Positions 16,830 through 26,352 are shown, numbered from the stretch's first letter. The stretch: DNA of 64,000 nucleotides from Sulfuracidifex tepidarius (GCF_008326425.1 NZ_AP018929.1:1936875-2000874), one strand, 5' to 3'. The notes: generated by a model not told the origin, from the letters alone. Made by a program: numbers and translations.

Positions 16830-17885
16830 ATGAAAAGGAGCAGAGTAGATAAATTGAGGGACTTGATGGGAAAAAAGGAGGTAGATTACGTCATTTTAGG
16901 GCCTACAAGTAACATGTTTTACCTCACAGGTTTCACTGATGAACAGATGGAAAGACCACTCCTCTTCATAGTGTCGCGGGATGAGGCTTACTTCTTGGCT
17001 CCTAAGCTCTACGAGGAGCAGTTGTCACAAACCGGGTTCTCTGTACTCTCCTATCATGATGGTGAGGATCCCTATTCCCTCACGAGGATGGAGAAACGAA
17101 GCAGGGTTGCACTTGACGACCAACTGTGGACTGCCTTCACGTACCAAATAGAGAAAAGGTTTTCTCCCACCCTTTCCCTAGCTAGTTCTCTCCTAATGGA
17201 ACTCAGGTCTAGGAAAGAGCAGGAAGAGATAGATATCATGATGGAAGGCATTACGACCGCTGAGAGTAGCTTTCTGGACTTCTTGAACGAGGTGAAGGAA
17301 GGGTTAAGTGAGTGTGAGCTAGCGAGGAAACTAGAGGAGGAGTTCTCTGTCCGTGGGGTGTCACCTTCCTTCCCTACAATATTGACATCAGGATATAACA
17401 CTTCTATGCCACACCTCAGGTGTACCAATAGGAAAGTGAAGAAGGGGGACGTGGTTATCGTCGATTTCGGAATCAAATTCAAGGGTTATTCCACGGACTC
17501 CACGCGCGTGGTGTCAGTCGGGAGCCCAAACCCCGAGGTAAAGAAAGTTCATGACGTGGTAGTTAGAGCACAAGAGGAAGCGGAGAGTAGCGTCAGTGGA
17601 ATGAAGGCAAAGGACGTAGACCGTCTAGCTAGGTCAGTGATAGAGAAGGAGGGTATGGGAAATTTCTTCATTCACAGGACTGGGCACGGGATAGGCATAG
17701 ACGTGCATGAAGACCCTTATATCTCTAAAGGAAATGAGGAGGCTGTGGACGATAACATGACCTTCACTGTAGAACCGGGAGTTTACATTCCCGGTAAATT
17801 TGGCGTCAGGGTAGAGGACATGGTCCTCATGAAAGGTAGAGTCAGACCAATGAACTCACTAAGTAAAGAGATTTACATAGTATAA
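16830..17885 (+). CDS. pepQ: Xaa-Pro dipeptidase / aminopeptidase P family (M24B)
   Basis: A 351-residue cytosolic metallopeptidase. The N-terminal creatinase-like domain spans about 1-125 and the pita-bread catalytic domain follows. All five metal ligands are visible: D212 (VDFGIKF), D223 (TDSTRV), H286 (GHGIGID), E315 (VEPGVY) and E329 (RVEDMV). Length matches archaeal prolidases. A TATA-like AGTATATTTATCC lies about 30 bases before the ATG, giving a short leader. It is probably monocistronic, with no functional neighbour. Confidence 0.92.
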   Translation: MKRSRVDKLRDLMGKKEVDYVILGPTSNMFYLTGFTDEQMERPLLFIVSRDEAYFLAPKLYEEQLSQTGFSVLSYHDGEDPYSLTRMEKRSRVALDDQLWTAFTYQIEKRFSPTLSLASSLLMELRSRKEQEEIDIMMEGITTAESSFLDFLNEVKEGLSECELARKLEEEFSVRGVSPSFPTILTSGYNTSMPHLRCTNRKVKKGDVVIVDFGIKFKGYSTDSTRVVSVGSPNPEVKKVHDVVVRAQEEAESSVSGMKAKDVDRLARSVIEKEGMGNFFIHRTGHGIGIDVHEDPYISKGNEEAVDDNMTFTVEPGVYIPGKFGVRVEDMVLMKGRVRPMNSLSKEIYIV

Positions 17886-18012
17886 AACCTAGAAAAGGAA
17901 AACGTATATATGCACATGATTTTTTGTTCCTACACTTCTTTTCCCTCATTTAGCACTATACATCTTATCGCTATGCAGTATATTTCTGCTTTATATCCTG
18001 TTGACTCTCAGC

Positions 18013-18921
18013 TTACGTTTCCTTCGATAATAGTCTATACTTTATCCCTTCTATAATTGACCTTATCTCCATAAAACCGAACGGATCTTTACCTAAATAG
18101 TTAAGAAATCTATCCTCATTACTTACCGTAATTTTCCTTACTTCAGATCTCTTTTTCATTACATATCCCATTTCTTTACCTAAAGTAAGAATTGCCTTCA
18201 ACTTAGCTTTCCTATTTGGAGGAGAGAAAGATTGTATAAGTCTAACGAAATATAGTGGTATAAAGTTAGAAAGGATCTGTTTCTTATTGTAATAAGAGAG
18301 GAGAAGGATCAACTGATTTCTCATGGTCAAATAGGAGGTGAACTGTGAAGGGAGTCTCTTGAACGTGCCGTGGGCTTCGTGAATGACTCTCGACTTAGGA
18401 ACCATCATAACTCTGTATCCTGCTCTGTATAACCTCCAGGATAGCTCTGTATCTTCCCAGTAGAAGAAGTAGTGTTCATCAAAGCCTCCCACTCTCTCCA
18501 ACACGTCTCTTCTAGTTAACGCTGCAGCTGTTGAAAACCAGGGGATCTCTGATGGCTCTTCTCCCCAACTCCACTCAGTGTAAACACTTTGAACTGCTGC
18601 GATACTCTCGTCACTCTTTGTTACCTCAACTAGTGGATCCAACCAGTCCTTGGGCACCTCCACGTCGTTGTCTAAGAAAGCCATGTATTTAGTCTTGAAA
18701 GTCCTGATTGCGACGTTCCTAGCATAGGAGGGCCCATAGTTCCTGTCTAAAGGAATTACCTTCACTCCTTTAGACTTGAGGTATTCTAAGCTACCATCCT
18801 TAGAACCGTTATCTACTACTATCACCTCGTTTGGATATTCAGTTCTCAGCACACTGTCGAGATATAGCTTCAGCAAATGTAAACCATTGTAGTTAAGTAC
18901 TACAATAGGAATTTCCTGCAT
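18013..18921 (-). CDS. GT2-family glycosyltransferase
   Basis: A GT-A-fold glycosyltransferase. IPIVVLNYNGLHLLKLYLDS starts the nucleotide-binding domain, VVDNGSKDGS follows, and FLDNDVEVP carries the DxD metal motif. GFDEHYFFYWEDTELSWRL is the acceptor-side ED motif of rhamnosyl/galactosyl-type family 2 enzymes. The basic C-terminus has an amphipathic segment for membrane association. ATG at 18921 has ATTTAAAT about 25 bases upstream, fitting a leaderless message. ATG at 18966 would add 15 residues. The gene stands alone between pepQ and the UDP-sugar operon and opens the glycan island. Confidence 0.85.
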   Translation of the reverse strand: MQEIPIVVLNYNGLHLLKLYLDSVLRTEYPNEVIVVDNGSKDGSLEYLKSKGVKVIPLDRNYGPSYARNVAIRTFKTKYMAFLDNDVEVPKDWLDPLVEVTKSDESIAAVQSVYTEWSWGEEPSEIPWFSTAAALTRRDVLERVGGFDEHYFFYWEDTELSWRLYRAGYRVMMVPKSRVIHEAHGTFKRLPSQFTSYLTMRNQLILLLSYYNKKQILSNFIPLYFVRLIQSFSPPNRKAKLKAILTLGKEMGYVMKKRSEVRKITVSNEDRFLNYLGKDPFGFMEIRSIIEGIKYRLLSKET

Positions 18922-19041
18922 TGAAACGAATATGTTGTTCCAATTTAAATCTTTTTTGTTGTTCATGTCTAAACTTTAACTACAACATAAATACTACATT
19001 TGGAAAAATAGAAAAATACTTGTTTTTAAGGCCATGTTGAT

Positions 19042-19806
19042 TTAAATTCCCTGTTTCACGTACTCTGCATAACCATTAAAGTTACCTAGGTCGTAAACTT
19101 GAGATACTTCTACGACTCTGAAGTCTACTCCGTTCTTTATCAAGGTTCTGATCCCGCAAGTGAGTTGCAGTTCTTCTGAGTAAGAAATTCCTCTGAGGGC
19201 GGAGAAGATTCTCCTATCGAACATGTAGTAAGGGACGATAATCATGTTTGACCTAGGAACTTTGGGCTTCTCCTCTACATCTATGACCTTGTCGCCCTCA
19301 GCTATAACTACACCGTAATTCCTAGCGTCAGTAACTCTCGTAGTTAGAAAGGAATTTGTTTTCATTTTACTTATATCCAGATCCTTAACTATCGTATCAG
19401 CTGCAACTACTAGGAACTTGTCCTTTGCGTAAGGTTCAGCGCGCAGCACTGCATCACCGAACCCTCTCGGCTCGTTTTGGTTGACAAAAGCTAAATTGCT
19501 GGATTCAATCTTCTTATAAAAGCTCATTAGGCTTTCGGCTTGTGAGTTCTTTCCTTTCATCTCCAGGAACCTTACGAACTCATAATCAGGGGTAAAGTAA
19601 TCTTCGATTACCCTCTTGTTCTTGCTGACTACGAAAATGAAATCCCTCAATCCATTTTCGAATAGTTGCTCGAAAATCACTTGTATGACGGGCTTGAGTT
19701 CACCGTTAAACGGAACTGGGAGCATCTCCTTTGGTATTTCCTTACTTACTGGTAGCATCCTGGTTCCCAAACCTGCAGCCGTAATTATTCCTTGCGTGTC
19801 ACTCAC
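19042..19806 (-). CDS. galU: UTP-glucose-1-phosphate uridylyltransferase
   Basis: A 254-residue nucleotidyltransferase with GLGTRMLPVSKEIPKEMLPV near the N-terminus, the signature GxGTRxLPxTKxxPKxMLPV of UDP-glucose pyrophosphorylases. Further motifs are GFGDAVL and DLGNFNGYAEYV at the C-terminus. It makes UDP-glucose from UTP and glucose-1-phosphate. It overlaps the end of the UDP-glucose dehydrogenase gene by 8 bases, so the two enzymes act in sequence from one transcript. Confidence 0.9.
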   Translation of the reverse strand: MSDTQGIITAAGLGTRMLPVSKEIPKEMLPVPFNGELKPVIQVIFEQLFENGLRDFIFVVSKNKRVIEDYFTPDYEFVRFLEMKGKNSQAESLMSFYKKIESSNLAFVNQNEPRGFGDAVLRAEPYAKDKFLVVAADTIVKDLDISKMKTNSFLTTRVTDARNYGVVIAEGDKVIDVEEKPKVPRSNMIIVPYYMFDRRIFSALRGISYSEELQLTCGIRTLIKNGVDFRVVEVSQVYDLGNFNGYAEYVKQGI

Positions 19807-21016
19807 CCAAACCTATTGCTCTGAACTTATATCCTAACACTGAAGGGTTAAGGATCCTTCTTCCGTCTACTACGTATTTTCCTTTAAGCTTCTCTTCGAT
19901 CCCAATAAATTCTTTCCATTCAGTTGCAATTATTACTCCTTCAGACATGTTCACGCATTCATCTAGGCTGGTCATTTGCGCCAGGTCAGTCTTGGCTTTG
20001 GGGTCGTAAGCGAACACTGTAGCACCGTCTTCCTTAAGCAACCTGATGATTTTTATTGAGACGCTCTCTCTAGTGTCGTCTGTGTCAGGCTTAAACGCTA
20101 CGCCGAGGACGCATATCCTCCTGTCTTTGAGGCTCCCCATCATTTCCTTGAGGAGTCCCACCGCCTTTCTGGGCCTCTCGTTGTTAACTTGGATGGCGGC
20201 CTCAACTAGTCTCAATGGAGTTCCCATGCTTCTGGCATAGGACGCGATCGCAAGTGTATCCTTGGGGAAACAGGATCCTCCCCAACCTAGGCCTGCCCTC
20301 AAGAAATAAGGAGAAATTCTCTTGTCGAACCCTATTCCCTTGGCTATGTTATTCACGTCGCAGCCTGGGATTTTCTCGCAGAGGTTAGCTATCTCGTTAA
20401 TGAACGAAACCTTCATAGCTAAAAAGGAATTAGCAGCGTACTTTATCATCTCAGCCTCCTCAGGAGTAGTCCTCAATATGGGCGCGTTAGTGAACTTCCA
20501 TACTTCCTCTACTAGGTCTCCTGCCTCCTTAGAGGTACTCCCTATCACCACTCTGTCAGGCCTTATACTATCCTCTATAGCGGTTCCCTCTTTCAAGAAC
20601 TCTGGGTTTGAGACAGTCTCAATCCCGGTGATTTCTCTTACCTTCCTGGACGTTCCTGGCAGAACCGTGCTCTTCATGACGATAACTGCGTCCTTTCTGA
20701 GTACCTTGGAAAGGGACTTAGCCGCAGAGAAGACGTAGTCCAAGTATATCTCTCCGTTAACTGTAGGTGTGCTTACCGAGATGAAAGCTAAGTCCACCTC
20801 CCTCAGGAAGGAATAGTCAGTAGTGAAAAAGAGTCTCCCAGTGTTCTTTTTCAGCAACTCGTCGAGGCCTGGCTCATAAATCGGGTTAACGCTACAGTTG
20901 AGCCCGTCTACCCTTTTCTGGTCTATATCAACGCCTATTATGTGATGGCCTTGGTTAGCTAATACTGCCGACGTGACTATCCCTACATATCCGAGGCCTA
21001 CAACGCCTATTTTCAT
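19799..21016 (-). CDS. ugd: UDP-glucose 6-dehydrogenase
   Basis: A 405-residue protein with Rossmann motif GLGYVGIVTSAVLANQGH, substrate-loop STVLPGT, and the active-site cysteine in GWGGSCFPKD. The C-terminal UDP-binding domain has VLGVAFKPDTDDTRES. It oxidises UDP-glucose to UDP-glucuronate with two NAD+. The open frame extends 12 codons upstream, but ATG at 21016 is preceded by GAGGTGATT and begins exactly at the Rossmann strand, so it is chosen. The start lies 10 bases after the epimerase stop, in one operon. Confidence 0.93.
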   Translation of the reverse strand: MKIGVVGLGYVGIVTSAVLANQGHHIIGVDIDQKRVDGLNCSVNPIYEPGLDELLKKNTGRLFFTTDYSFLREVDLAFISVSTPTVNGEIYLDYVFSAAKSLSKVLRKDAVIVMKSTVLPGTSRKVREITGIETVSNPEFLKEGTAIEDSIRPDRVVIGSTSKEAGDLVEEVWKFTNAPILRTTPEEAEMIKYAANSFLAMKVSFINEIANLCEKIPGCDVNNIAKGIGFDKRISPYFLRAGLGWGGSCFPKDTLAIASYARSMGTPLRLVEAAIQVNNERPRKAVGLLKEMMGSLKDRRICVLGVAFKPDTDDTRESVSIKIIRLLKEDGATVFAYDPKAKTDLAQMTSLDECVNMSEGVIIATEWKEFIGIEEKLKGKYVVDGRRILNPSVLGYKFRAIGLGE

Positions 21017-21026
21017 TCGAATCACC

Positions 21027-21950
21027 TCATAGTTGTTCTCTGAACCACTCAATTGTCTTCTTTAGTCCGTCTTCTACTGAAACTTTGGGTTCCCATCCCA
21101 GCTTCTCCCTGGCTTTAGAGATGTCAGCAGCCCTTCTAGGTGGGTCATCTGGCCTGGGAGGGAGGAACTTTATCTTAGACGTTGAACCTGACATTTCAAG
21201 TATCATGCTAGCTAAGTCTATTATTTTCATTTCCTTGTTAGACCCGACGTTGAAGACCTCTCCCTTGAGACTCTTCAAGAACATCATTTTGAGCGTTGCG
21301 TTTACCCAATCGTCCACGTAGAGGAAAGCCCTAGTCTGGTTTCCGTCCCCAAAGATTGTAATGTCTTCTCCCTTAATTGCTTGGTATATGAACCTAGAAA
21401 CGACTCTCCCGTAACTCCCGTCCTCTCTTAGCCTTGGTCCGTAGACGTTGAAGGGCCTCTGAATCCTCACGTCCAGTCCGTACTCCCTGTAGTAAGACAT
21501 GATCAAGGCCTCGGAGAACCTCTTGCTCTCGTCGTAACAACTCCTTATTCCATTAGGGTTCACTTTCCCCCAGTACGTCTCCGGAGTGGGCACTATCTCT
21601 GCTGAACCATAGACCTCAGAGCTAGAGGTATATACCATGACCCCGTCGCTTTTCCTCGTTATCTCTAACATTTTGTAAGTTCCCATGGAGTTCGACATAG
21701 CGGTCTCAACTGGGTGTTGTATGTAGTCCTCCGGGGAGGGTCTCGCTGCAAGGTGGACTACGTAATCAAACTTCTCGTTTAAGTCGGTGGACTCGATCTT
21801 TCCTTTGATCAGTTTCACTTTTTCAGGCAAGGCGTGATACTTAACGGTGGAGAAATCATCAACGACTGTGATATCGTGGTCCTCTTTAATTAAGGACTCA
21901 ACTAAGAACGAGCCAAGGAAACCGGCTCCTCCGCTGATTAAAATTTTCAT
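21027..21950 (-). CDS. NAD-dependent epimerase/dehydratase, probable UDP-glucuronate decarboxylase
   Basis: An extended-SDR enzyme of about 307 residues. GGAGFLGSFL binds NAD, and the catalytic YDESK follows GIRSC. The combination RSCYDESKR and FNVYGPRL is characteristic of UDP-xylose synthases (UDP-glucuronate decarboxylases). With ugd just downstream, the pathway UDP-Glc to UDP-GlcA to UDP-Xyl is likely; a 4-epimerase giving UDP-GalA is the alternative. The frame extends to 22046, but ATG at 21950 begins at the Rossmann strand. It is first gene of the epimerase-ugd-galU operon. Confidence 0.85.
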   Translation of the reverse strand: MKILISGGAGFLGSFLVESLIKEDHDITVVDDFSTVKYHALPEKVKLIKGKIESTDLNEKFDYVVHLAARPSPEDYIQHPVETAMSNSMGTYKMLEITRKSDGVMVYTSSSEVYGSAEIVPTPETYWGKVNPNGIRSCYDESKRFSEALIMSYYREYGLDVRIQRPFNVYGPRLREDGSYGRVVSRFIYQAIKGEDITIFGDGNQTRAFLYVDDWVNATLKMMFLKSLKGEVFNVGSNKEMKIIDLASMILEMSGSTSKIKFLPPRPDDPPRRAADISKAREKLGWEPKVSVEDGLKKTIEWFREQL

Positions 21951-22246
21951 ATGACTATTTAAAGAAAATGGGAAAAAAGCTTTTTGGATTATCCCTAAAG
22001 ATAATCTATTTTGTCTTATAAGGTTAAAAACTGTTATTCTATTCAAAGTGATGAGACATGACGTGGATTTTAAACGAAAAAACTTGGATTAACTACAAGA
22101 AATGTAAATGTCTATAATTTGGACGGTTACTATACACTTGATAATATGTTTATATACTTACTATTGTTAGAATAAAGGTTCTACTACTATAAACACCAAT
22201 ACAAGATTTTATAAGATAACAAGAAGAGTATATTAGGTGAAAACAA

Positions 22247-22387
22247 ATGAAATCCACAGTTGCTTTAGAAAAGCAGAAGAACAAGACAGAGATAAATGAA
22301 GGACCAGCGTATTACTTAGATCTAGACAAGAAGAGATCTTCTACTCACATTCTGGATAGTCCCTTACTTTATCTAAAGGTGAATTAA
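22247..22387 (+). CDS. Small 46-residue protein of unknown function
   Basis: ATG at 22247 to TAA at 22385-22387 encodes a 46-residue charged protein (MKSTVALEKQKNKTEINEG at the start). A Shine-Dalgarno AGGTGA sits 6-7 bases before the ATG, and a TATA-like GATTTTATAAG lies about 35 bases upstream. A T-rich stop (ACTTTTTTAG) follows directly. Promoter, ribosome site, frame and terminator agree, so a real small gene is likely in this otherwise empty 460-base gap. Family not recognised; no membrane segment. Confidence 0.5.
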   Translation: MKSTVALEKQKNKTEINEGPAYYLDLDKKRSSTHILDSPLLYLKVN

Positions 22388-22412
22388 AAACTTTTTTAGA
22401 AGTTTAATTTTG
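22388..22412. terminator. T/A-rich bidirectional stop between convergent genes
   Basis: AAAACTTTTTTAGAAGTTTAATTTTG lies between the 46-codon gene and the convergent membrane-protein gene. It gives T runs on both strands. Confidence 0.4.
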
Positions 22413-23102
22413 TTAGTTCTGCTCTTGATATACCCTGACGTCAAGGACAAGATTCCCCTTCCTCATCTCTTGTTTCTTGATGAAGGAAATCTTCGATTCC
22501 CTCTCTGCTATTATGGAAGCTACAATGAGGGCTTGTATAAATCCTATTGCGCCTATCGGGCTGGACGGCTTAGGATTTACAATGGTTACGTTGAATTCAG
22601 ACTGTCCAACTTCTACTTTCACGTCATCGCAGAACTTGTAGAGCTCTGTCATACCTTTCTTTAGTATCAATTCTGCGTCCTCAGTCATGGATATACCGCT
22701 TCTCCTTAACTCTTGTATTAAGATGGTAGCTGGAGTTTCCATGAATACTCCGAAAACTCCGTTAAAGTTTTGTATGAATTTTCTCTCTACTTTATCTATA
22801 TTAATAGGGAATTTTTCTAGCATTAACATACCGTTTTGCCCGAGAGAGGAAGGAACGAAAATCCTGTAGAAATTCCTCTTGTCGTAAGTCCTGAAAGCAA
22901 GCTCCAGATTGTCGTTCATAGTTTTAGTCAGAAGTTCTGCCTTGTTGTCTGAGGAACCTCCCATGTTTACTCCCAGTACTGCAAGTCCTCCTGTAACTAG
23001 AGTTGTTCCGAAAATTGCAATCGGATAATAAGAAATGACGAAAAGTCCAATTACAATAAGCGCAATTCCTATAAGGATTATATATGCCCACGCACCCCGC
23101 AT
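22413..23102 (-). CDS. Membrane-anchored protein with cytoplasmic alpha/beta domain
   Basis: About 229 residues. Two hydrophobic N-terminal segments form a membrane hairpin (AWAYIILIGIALIVIGLFVI and IAIFGTTLVTGGLAVLGVNM), followed by a soluble domain of about 160 residues. GGAGGTGA precedes ATG at 23102; an in-frame GTG at 23111 overlaps the stop of the GT4 gene before it. It is last in a three-gene set with two glycosyltransferases. Sulfolobales glycan loci contain similar uncharacterised proteins; a scaffold or chain-length role is only a guess. Confidence 0.65.
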   Translation of the reverse strand: MRGAWAYIILIGIALIVIGLFVISYYPIAIFGTTLVTGGLAVLGVNMGGSSDNKAELLTKTMNDNLELAFRTYDKRNFYRIFVPSSLGQNGMLMLEKFPINIDKVERKFIQNFNGVFGVFMETPATILIQELRRSGISMTEDAELILKKGMTELYKFCDDVKVEVGQSEFNVTIVNPKPSSPIGAIGFIQALIVASIIAERESKISFIKKQEMRKGNLVLDVRVYQEQN

Positions 23103-23107
23103 TCGGT

Positions 23108-24166
23108 TCACCTCCAGTAAACTTTCTCAGTCATATCTATTACTTGATTCCAAGTCACCACTTCCTTTTTACCCTCCTTTCCTAGATCGTCCCATCTACC
23201 GTCCAAAACCTCATTTACGACTTTTGATAATTCGCTTTCATCGTTAGGAGGAACCAGCAAACCATTTGTCCCGTGCTTCACCCTATATCTCAGGCTTCCA
23301 ACGGCAGAAGCTATGACTGTCTTCTCTCTGCTCCATGCCTCACTTAGAACTATTGAGAACGCCTCTGCGTAATCTGTAATGCTAGGTATTACTACAGCTG
23401 ACGCCCCGTCCAGTAACGAAATTTTCTTTTTCTCATCTACTATTCCCATGAAAATGCACTTATCACTGACATTTAGTTTCCTCGCTAGTTCTTTATATTT
23501 CTTTATGTCACCAGGACCAGCGAAAACTACCTTTGCATTTACCTTTCTGGATGCCCTCATCAGGAGATCTACACCTTTGATTGTGTGTAATCTACCTAGA
23601 TATAATACATACTTCTCTTCTATTTCAGGTTTCATTTTAGGTGCAGATAATAAGTAATCGTCAACACCATCAGGGATGATCTCAGCCTCCTTTCCATACG
23701 TCTTTACAAGTTCGGCATCTCCCAGATTCTTGGCTATTATCACATCAGCGTTCCTTATCGCAGATTCCGTTACCTTGTGATATAGAGGCGCCATTCCTCT
23801 GACCAACGGATTTGGATGACTCCTTAATGAGTTCATCGCCATGACGGTAAGAACTTTCCTATCCTTTATTTTCTTTATTAACTTAACTGTAAAAAGCGAA
23901 TTTTGAGAATGGAAGTGATATACGCCTTCTTTCAACTCAACCTTTTCAAGAGGATAAGTAAGGTCTGGCATCCCTAGAGGCCTTATTGACTTAACTCTAG
24001 TCACGTTGAAGTTGAACTTCTCCTCGGGAACCTTGTCAGAGGTAATAACTTCTACCTCGTGAATTTTAGATTGTCTTGATGCTAACTCATACAAGACCTT
24101 TTCCATTCCTCCGGGGACTGGATAGAAGGAGTGATTTACGTGGATCACTTTTTCAGTGCGCTCCAC
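23108..24166 (-). CDS. GT4-family glycosyltransferase
   Basis: A 352-residue GT-B enzyme. GGMEKVLYELASR near the N-terminus is the glycine loop. YVLYLGRLHTIKGVDLLMRA opens the donor domain, and EAFSIVLSEAW is the EX7E catalytic/donor motif, followed by GLLVPPNDESEL. No signal or membrane span. It overlaps the GT2 gene upstream by 22 bases and the membrane-protein gene downstream, forming one operon. It probably adds a sugar to a lipid-linked glycan on the cytoplasmic face; donor unknown. Confidence 0.88.
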   Translation of the reverse strand: MERTEKVIHVNHSFYPVPGGMEKVLYELASRQSKIHEVEVITSDKVPEEKFNFNVTRVKSIRPLGMPDLTYPLEKVELKEGVYHFHSQNSLFTVKLIKKIKDRKVLTVMAMNSLRSHPNPLVRGMAPLYHKVTESAIRNADVIIAKNLGDAELVKTYGKEAEIIPDGVDDYLLSAPKMKPEIEEKYVLYLGRLHTIKGVDLLMRASRKVNAKVVFAGPGDIKKYKELARKLNVSDKCIFMGIVDEKKKISLLDGASAVVIPSITDYAEAFSIVLSEAWSREKTVIASAVGSLRYRVKHGTNGLLVPPNDESELSKVVNEVLDGRWDDLGKEGKKEVVTWNQVIDMTEKVYWR

Positions 24167-25224
24167 ATTTTCACCTCTCCTTTAAACAAAGCATACATTT
24201 GAGCTATGATCAGGAAAATCTGATTTGGAAACCAAGCCTTAATTACGTTTCTCGTCTTTTTAGGGACGTAAAGTAATCCCAACAAGGAAAGCATCAATAA
24301 ACTCAGAATTGGGTCGGACAAGGTTACTATGGCAAATCCTACCACTAATATCCACGGGTTTATCAGGTGGAGGTAAGCTTCCTCAGCAAAGACCTTCTTG
24401 AACTTCTTGTTCTCGCTTTTCAACACCTTAGGAAGGTATCTGGTGAAATGTATTATCAAATGTGACCCTCTCCTTGCCTTCCAACGGACGTAATCCATTC
24501 CAGAGGGTGCTAGCTCGTAAGCCCTCATGTTCACGCACACAGCTCTATACCCCTTCAGTGCAGTGATAGTAGCTATTGTACTATCATCAGCTCCAACTAT
24601 CGGTATCTCGTCACAGGACAGAACATCCTTTCTAAAAGCAGTCATTTCCCCGTGAAATATTGGGGAAGAATGTATAGCTGATTCTCCCATTCTAAGGACG
24701 TTGTAAAAGTCCCTGTAAGAGTTCTCGGCAGAGGAATTGGCGTGTTTTATACAGCTTACTGCCCCCACCTCACCGTGGAGGTATTTTATGGCATTCTGAA
24801 GTGGGTCGTCCCATTTTGCATCTACGTCGGTCATGAGCACTATGTTGTTGCTAGACGCCTTAACTCCTTCCTTTATTGCAAAGATCTTCCCTCTCCTCTC
24901 AGTCTTTATTATTTTCATTCTGGGTATCTGTAAATAACTCATTCCAGAAGAAATTTCATCTTGAATGTTTCTTATTTCTTCAAAGGTTCCGTCGTCGCTG
25001 GAATCTACTATGACTAGCTCTACCTTTTCACGAGGGTAGCTTTCTAATACATTCATTATTTTCTCCCTTATCTTGTCCTTCTCGTTGTAAGACGGTATTA
25101 TCACGCTCACCGGTGGGAGGTCTTCATTCTCCTTTAAGTCTAATTTCTTGTTCTTGATGTAAGCAAAGTAGCTTAACGGTTCAGTAAAATGTATGGCTAG
25201 CAAAGAGAGACCTATATCGAGCAT
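24145..25224 (-). CDS. Membrane-bound GT2-family glycosyltransferase
   Basis: A 359-residue processive-looking GT2. VSVIIPSYNEKDKIREKI starts the GT-A domain, TDVDAKWD is the metal motif, and YELAPSGMDYVRWKARRG resembles the TED/QxxRW region of synthase-type enzymes. Hydrophobic helices lie at the N-terminus and at about 290-345. Such enzymes often polymerise or transfer hexoses across membranes. First gene of the operon running to 22413. Confidence 0.85.
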   Translation of the reverse strand: MLDIGLSLLAIHFTEPLSYFAYIKNKKLDLKENEDLPPVSVIIPSYNEKDKIREKIMNVLESYPREKVELVIVDSSDDGTFEEIRNIQDEISSGMSYLQIPRMKIIKTERRGKIFAIKEGVKASSNNIVLMTDVDAKWDDPLQNAIKYLHGEVGAVSCIKHANSSAENSYRDFYNVLRMGESAIHSSPIFHGEMTAFRKDVLSCDEIPIVGADDSTIATITALKGYRAVCVNMRAYELAPSGMDYVRWKARRGSHLIIHFTRYLPKVLKSENKKFKKVFAEEAYLHLINPWILVVGFAIVTLSDPILSLLMLSLLGLLYVPKKTRNVIKAWFPNQIFLIIAQMYALFKGEVKMWSALKK

Positions 25225-25305
25225 GAAGTGATTATAAAAACTAAAAATAAAAGCGTTTCCATGAATTTTGCTTACAATATAAAAATATCTTATAATTAAG
25301 TTTTA

Positions 25306-26352
25306 CTATAGAACTTTATTTACTAAATCAAGAAGATTTCTTTCGTAATTCTCTATCGAAAAATCTTCTGCTTTCTTCATCATTTCCTTGGCTTTACAGA
25401 AGTTCCACTCGTTGATAGCTTCCTCAATTTTAGCTTGGATCTCATCGTCCTTATGGTATGTATATTTAATTGGGACGAAGTCTACTACACCTCCTACGTC
25501 TCTGGAAACAGGGATTAGACCGGCATTCATTCCCTCAACTACAGCTACGCCGAAGCCTTCTATGTACGGCGTCGGATTGAAGTATACTCTTGAGGAGAGC
25601 AAGAGCTTGGTTTTCTGTTCTTCTTCTACGTTAGGGTAGAGACTAACGTTTTCAGTTTTAGATTCTAAGAGCTCCCTGAAGTATTGTTCGTCTTGAACGT
25701 GTCCCGCTAAGATGAACTTTACGTCGCTCAGATTTCTCGCTACCTTCAATACCCTCTCTAGACCCCTATCTCTGGAGAATCGAGACACAGTTATCACTGC
25801 TTTCTCTCTCTCGAAATCTTCTTTTAATTTACCATCTAATTTAAGGTGAACTGGAGGATGAAGTAAAGTTGCGTCGATGTCCCAGAAGTACTTAGCCTCT
25901 GCCTTGGTCCATCTACTGTTTACAGCGATTATACTACCTTCCTTCTTGGCTCTCTGTATGAACGTTTTCCTTATCTGATATTGAGGGAGTATCTTCAATC
26001 TTTCTTTGATTGGAGATCTAATTCTATAGTCAACATTAAATTGATGGAAATAGATGATATCTCCCATAATTGGTTGAATGTCACCATGCATGTTAATAGT
26101 GACCTTTCTTTTAGATAGGAAGTCATGAAGCATCTGAAGAGTTACGTTCTTTAAATCGGGTAACCTCTCGATACTCAAGTTCTTTAGAGTATCATCCTTC
26201 TTAAGCTCGTTTAGGATGAGAGGAGAAGTCCTAGATGTAATTAGTGTTATGTGGTATCCTCCCTTGGAGAGTATCCTCAAAGTGTCAATGGTCATCAGCT
26301 GAATTCCTCCCAGGACGTTTAGATCAAGTAAGGCTATCGAAACCTTTTTCAT
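25306..26352 (-). CDS. GT4-family glycosyltransferase
   Basis: A 348-residue GT-B enzyme. GGIQLMTIDTLRIL near the N-terminus, VITVSRFSRDRGLERVLKVA at the donor-domain entry, and IEGFGVAVVEGMNAGLIPV as the EX7E-type motif (E-G-F-G-V-A-V-V-E). It starts 4 bases after the stop of the preceding GT4 gene, so they are co-transcribed. Donor and acceptor are unknown. Confidence 0.86.
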   Translation of the reverse strand: MKKVSIALLDLNVLGGIQLMTIDTLRILSKGGYHITLITSRTSPLILNELKKDDTLKNLSIERLPDLKNVTLQMLHDFLSKRKVTINMHGDIQPIMGDIIYFHQFNVDYRIRSPIKERLKILPQYQIRKTFIQRAKKEGSIIAVNSRWTKAEAKYFWDIDATLLHPPVHLKLDGKLKEDFEREKAVITVSRFSRDRGLERVLKVARNLSDVKFILAGHVQDEQYFRELLESKTENVSLYPNVEEEQKTKLLLSSRVYFNPTPYIEGFGVAVVEGMNAGLIPVSRDVGGVVDFVPIKYTYHKDDEIQAKIEEAINEWNFCKAKEMMKKAEDFSIENYERNLLDLVNKVL

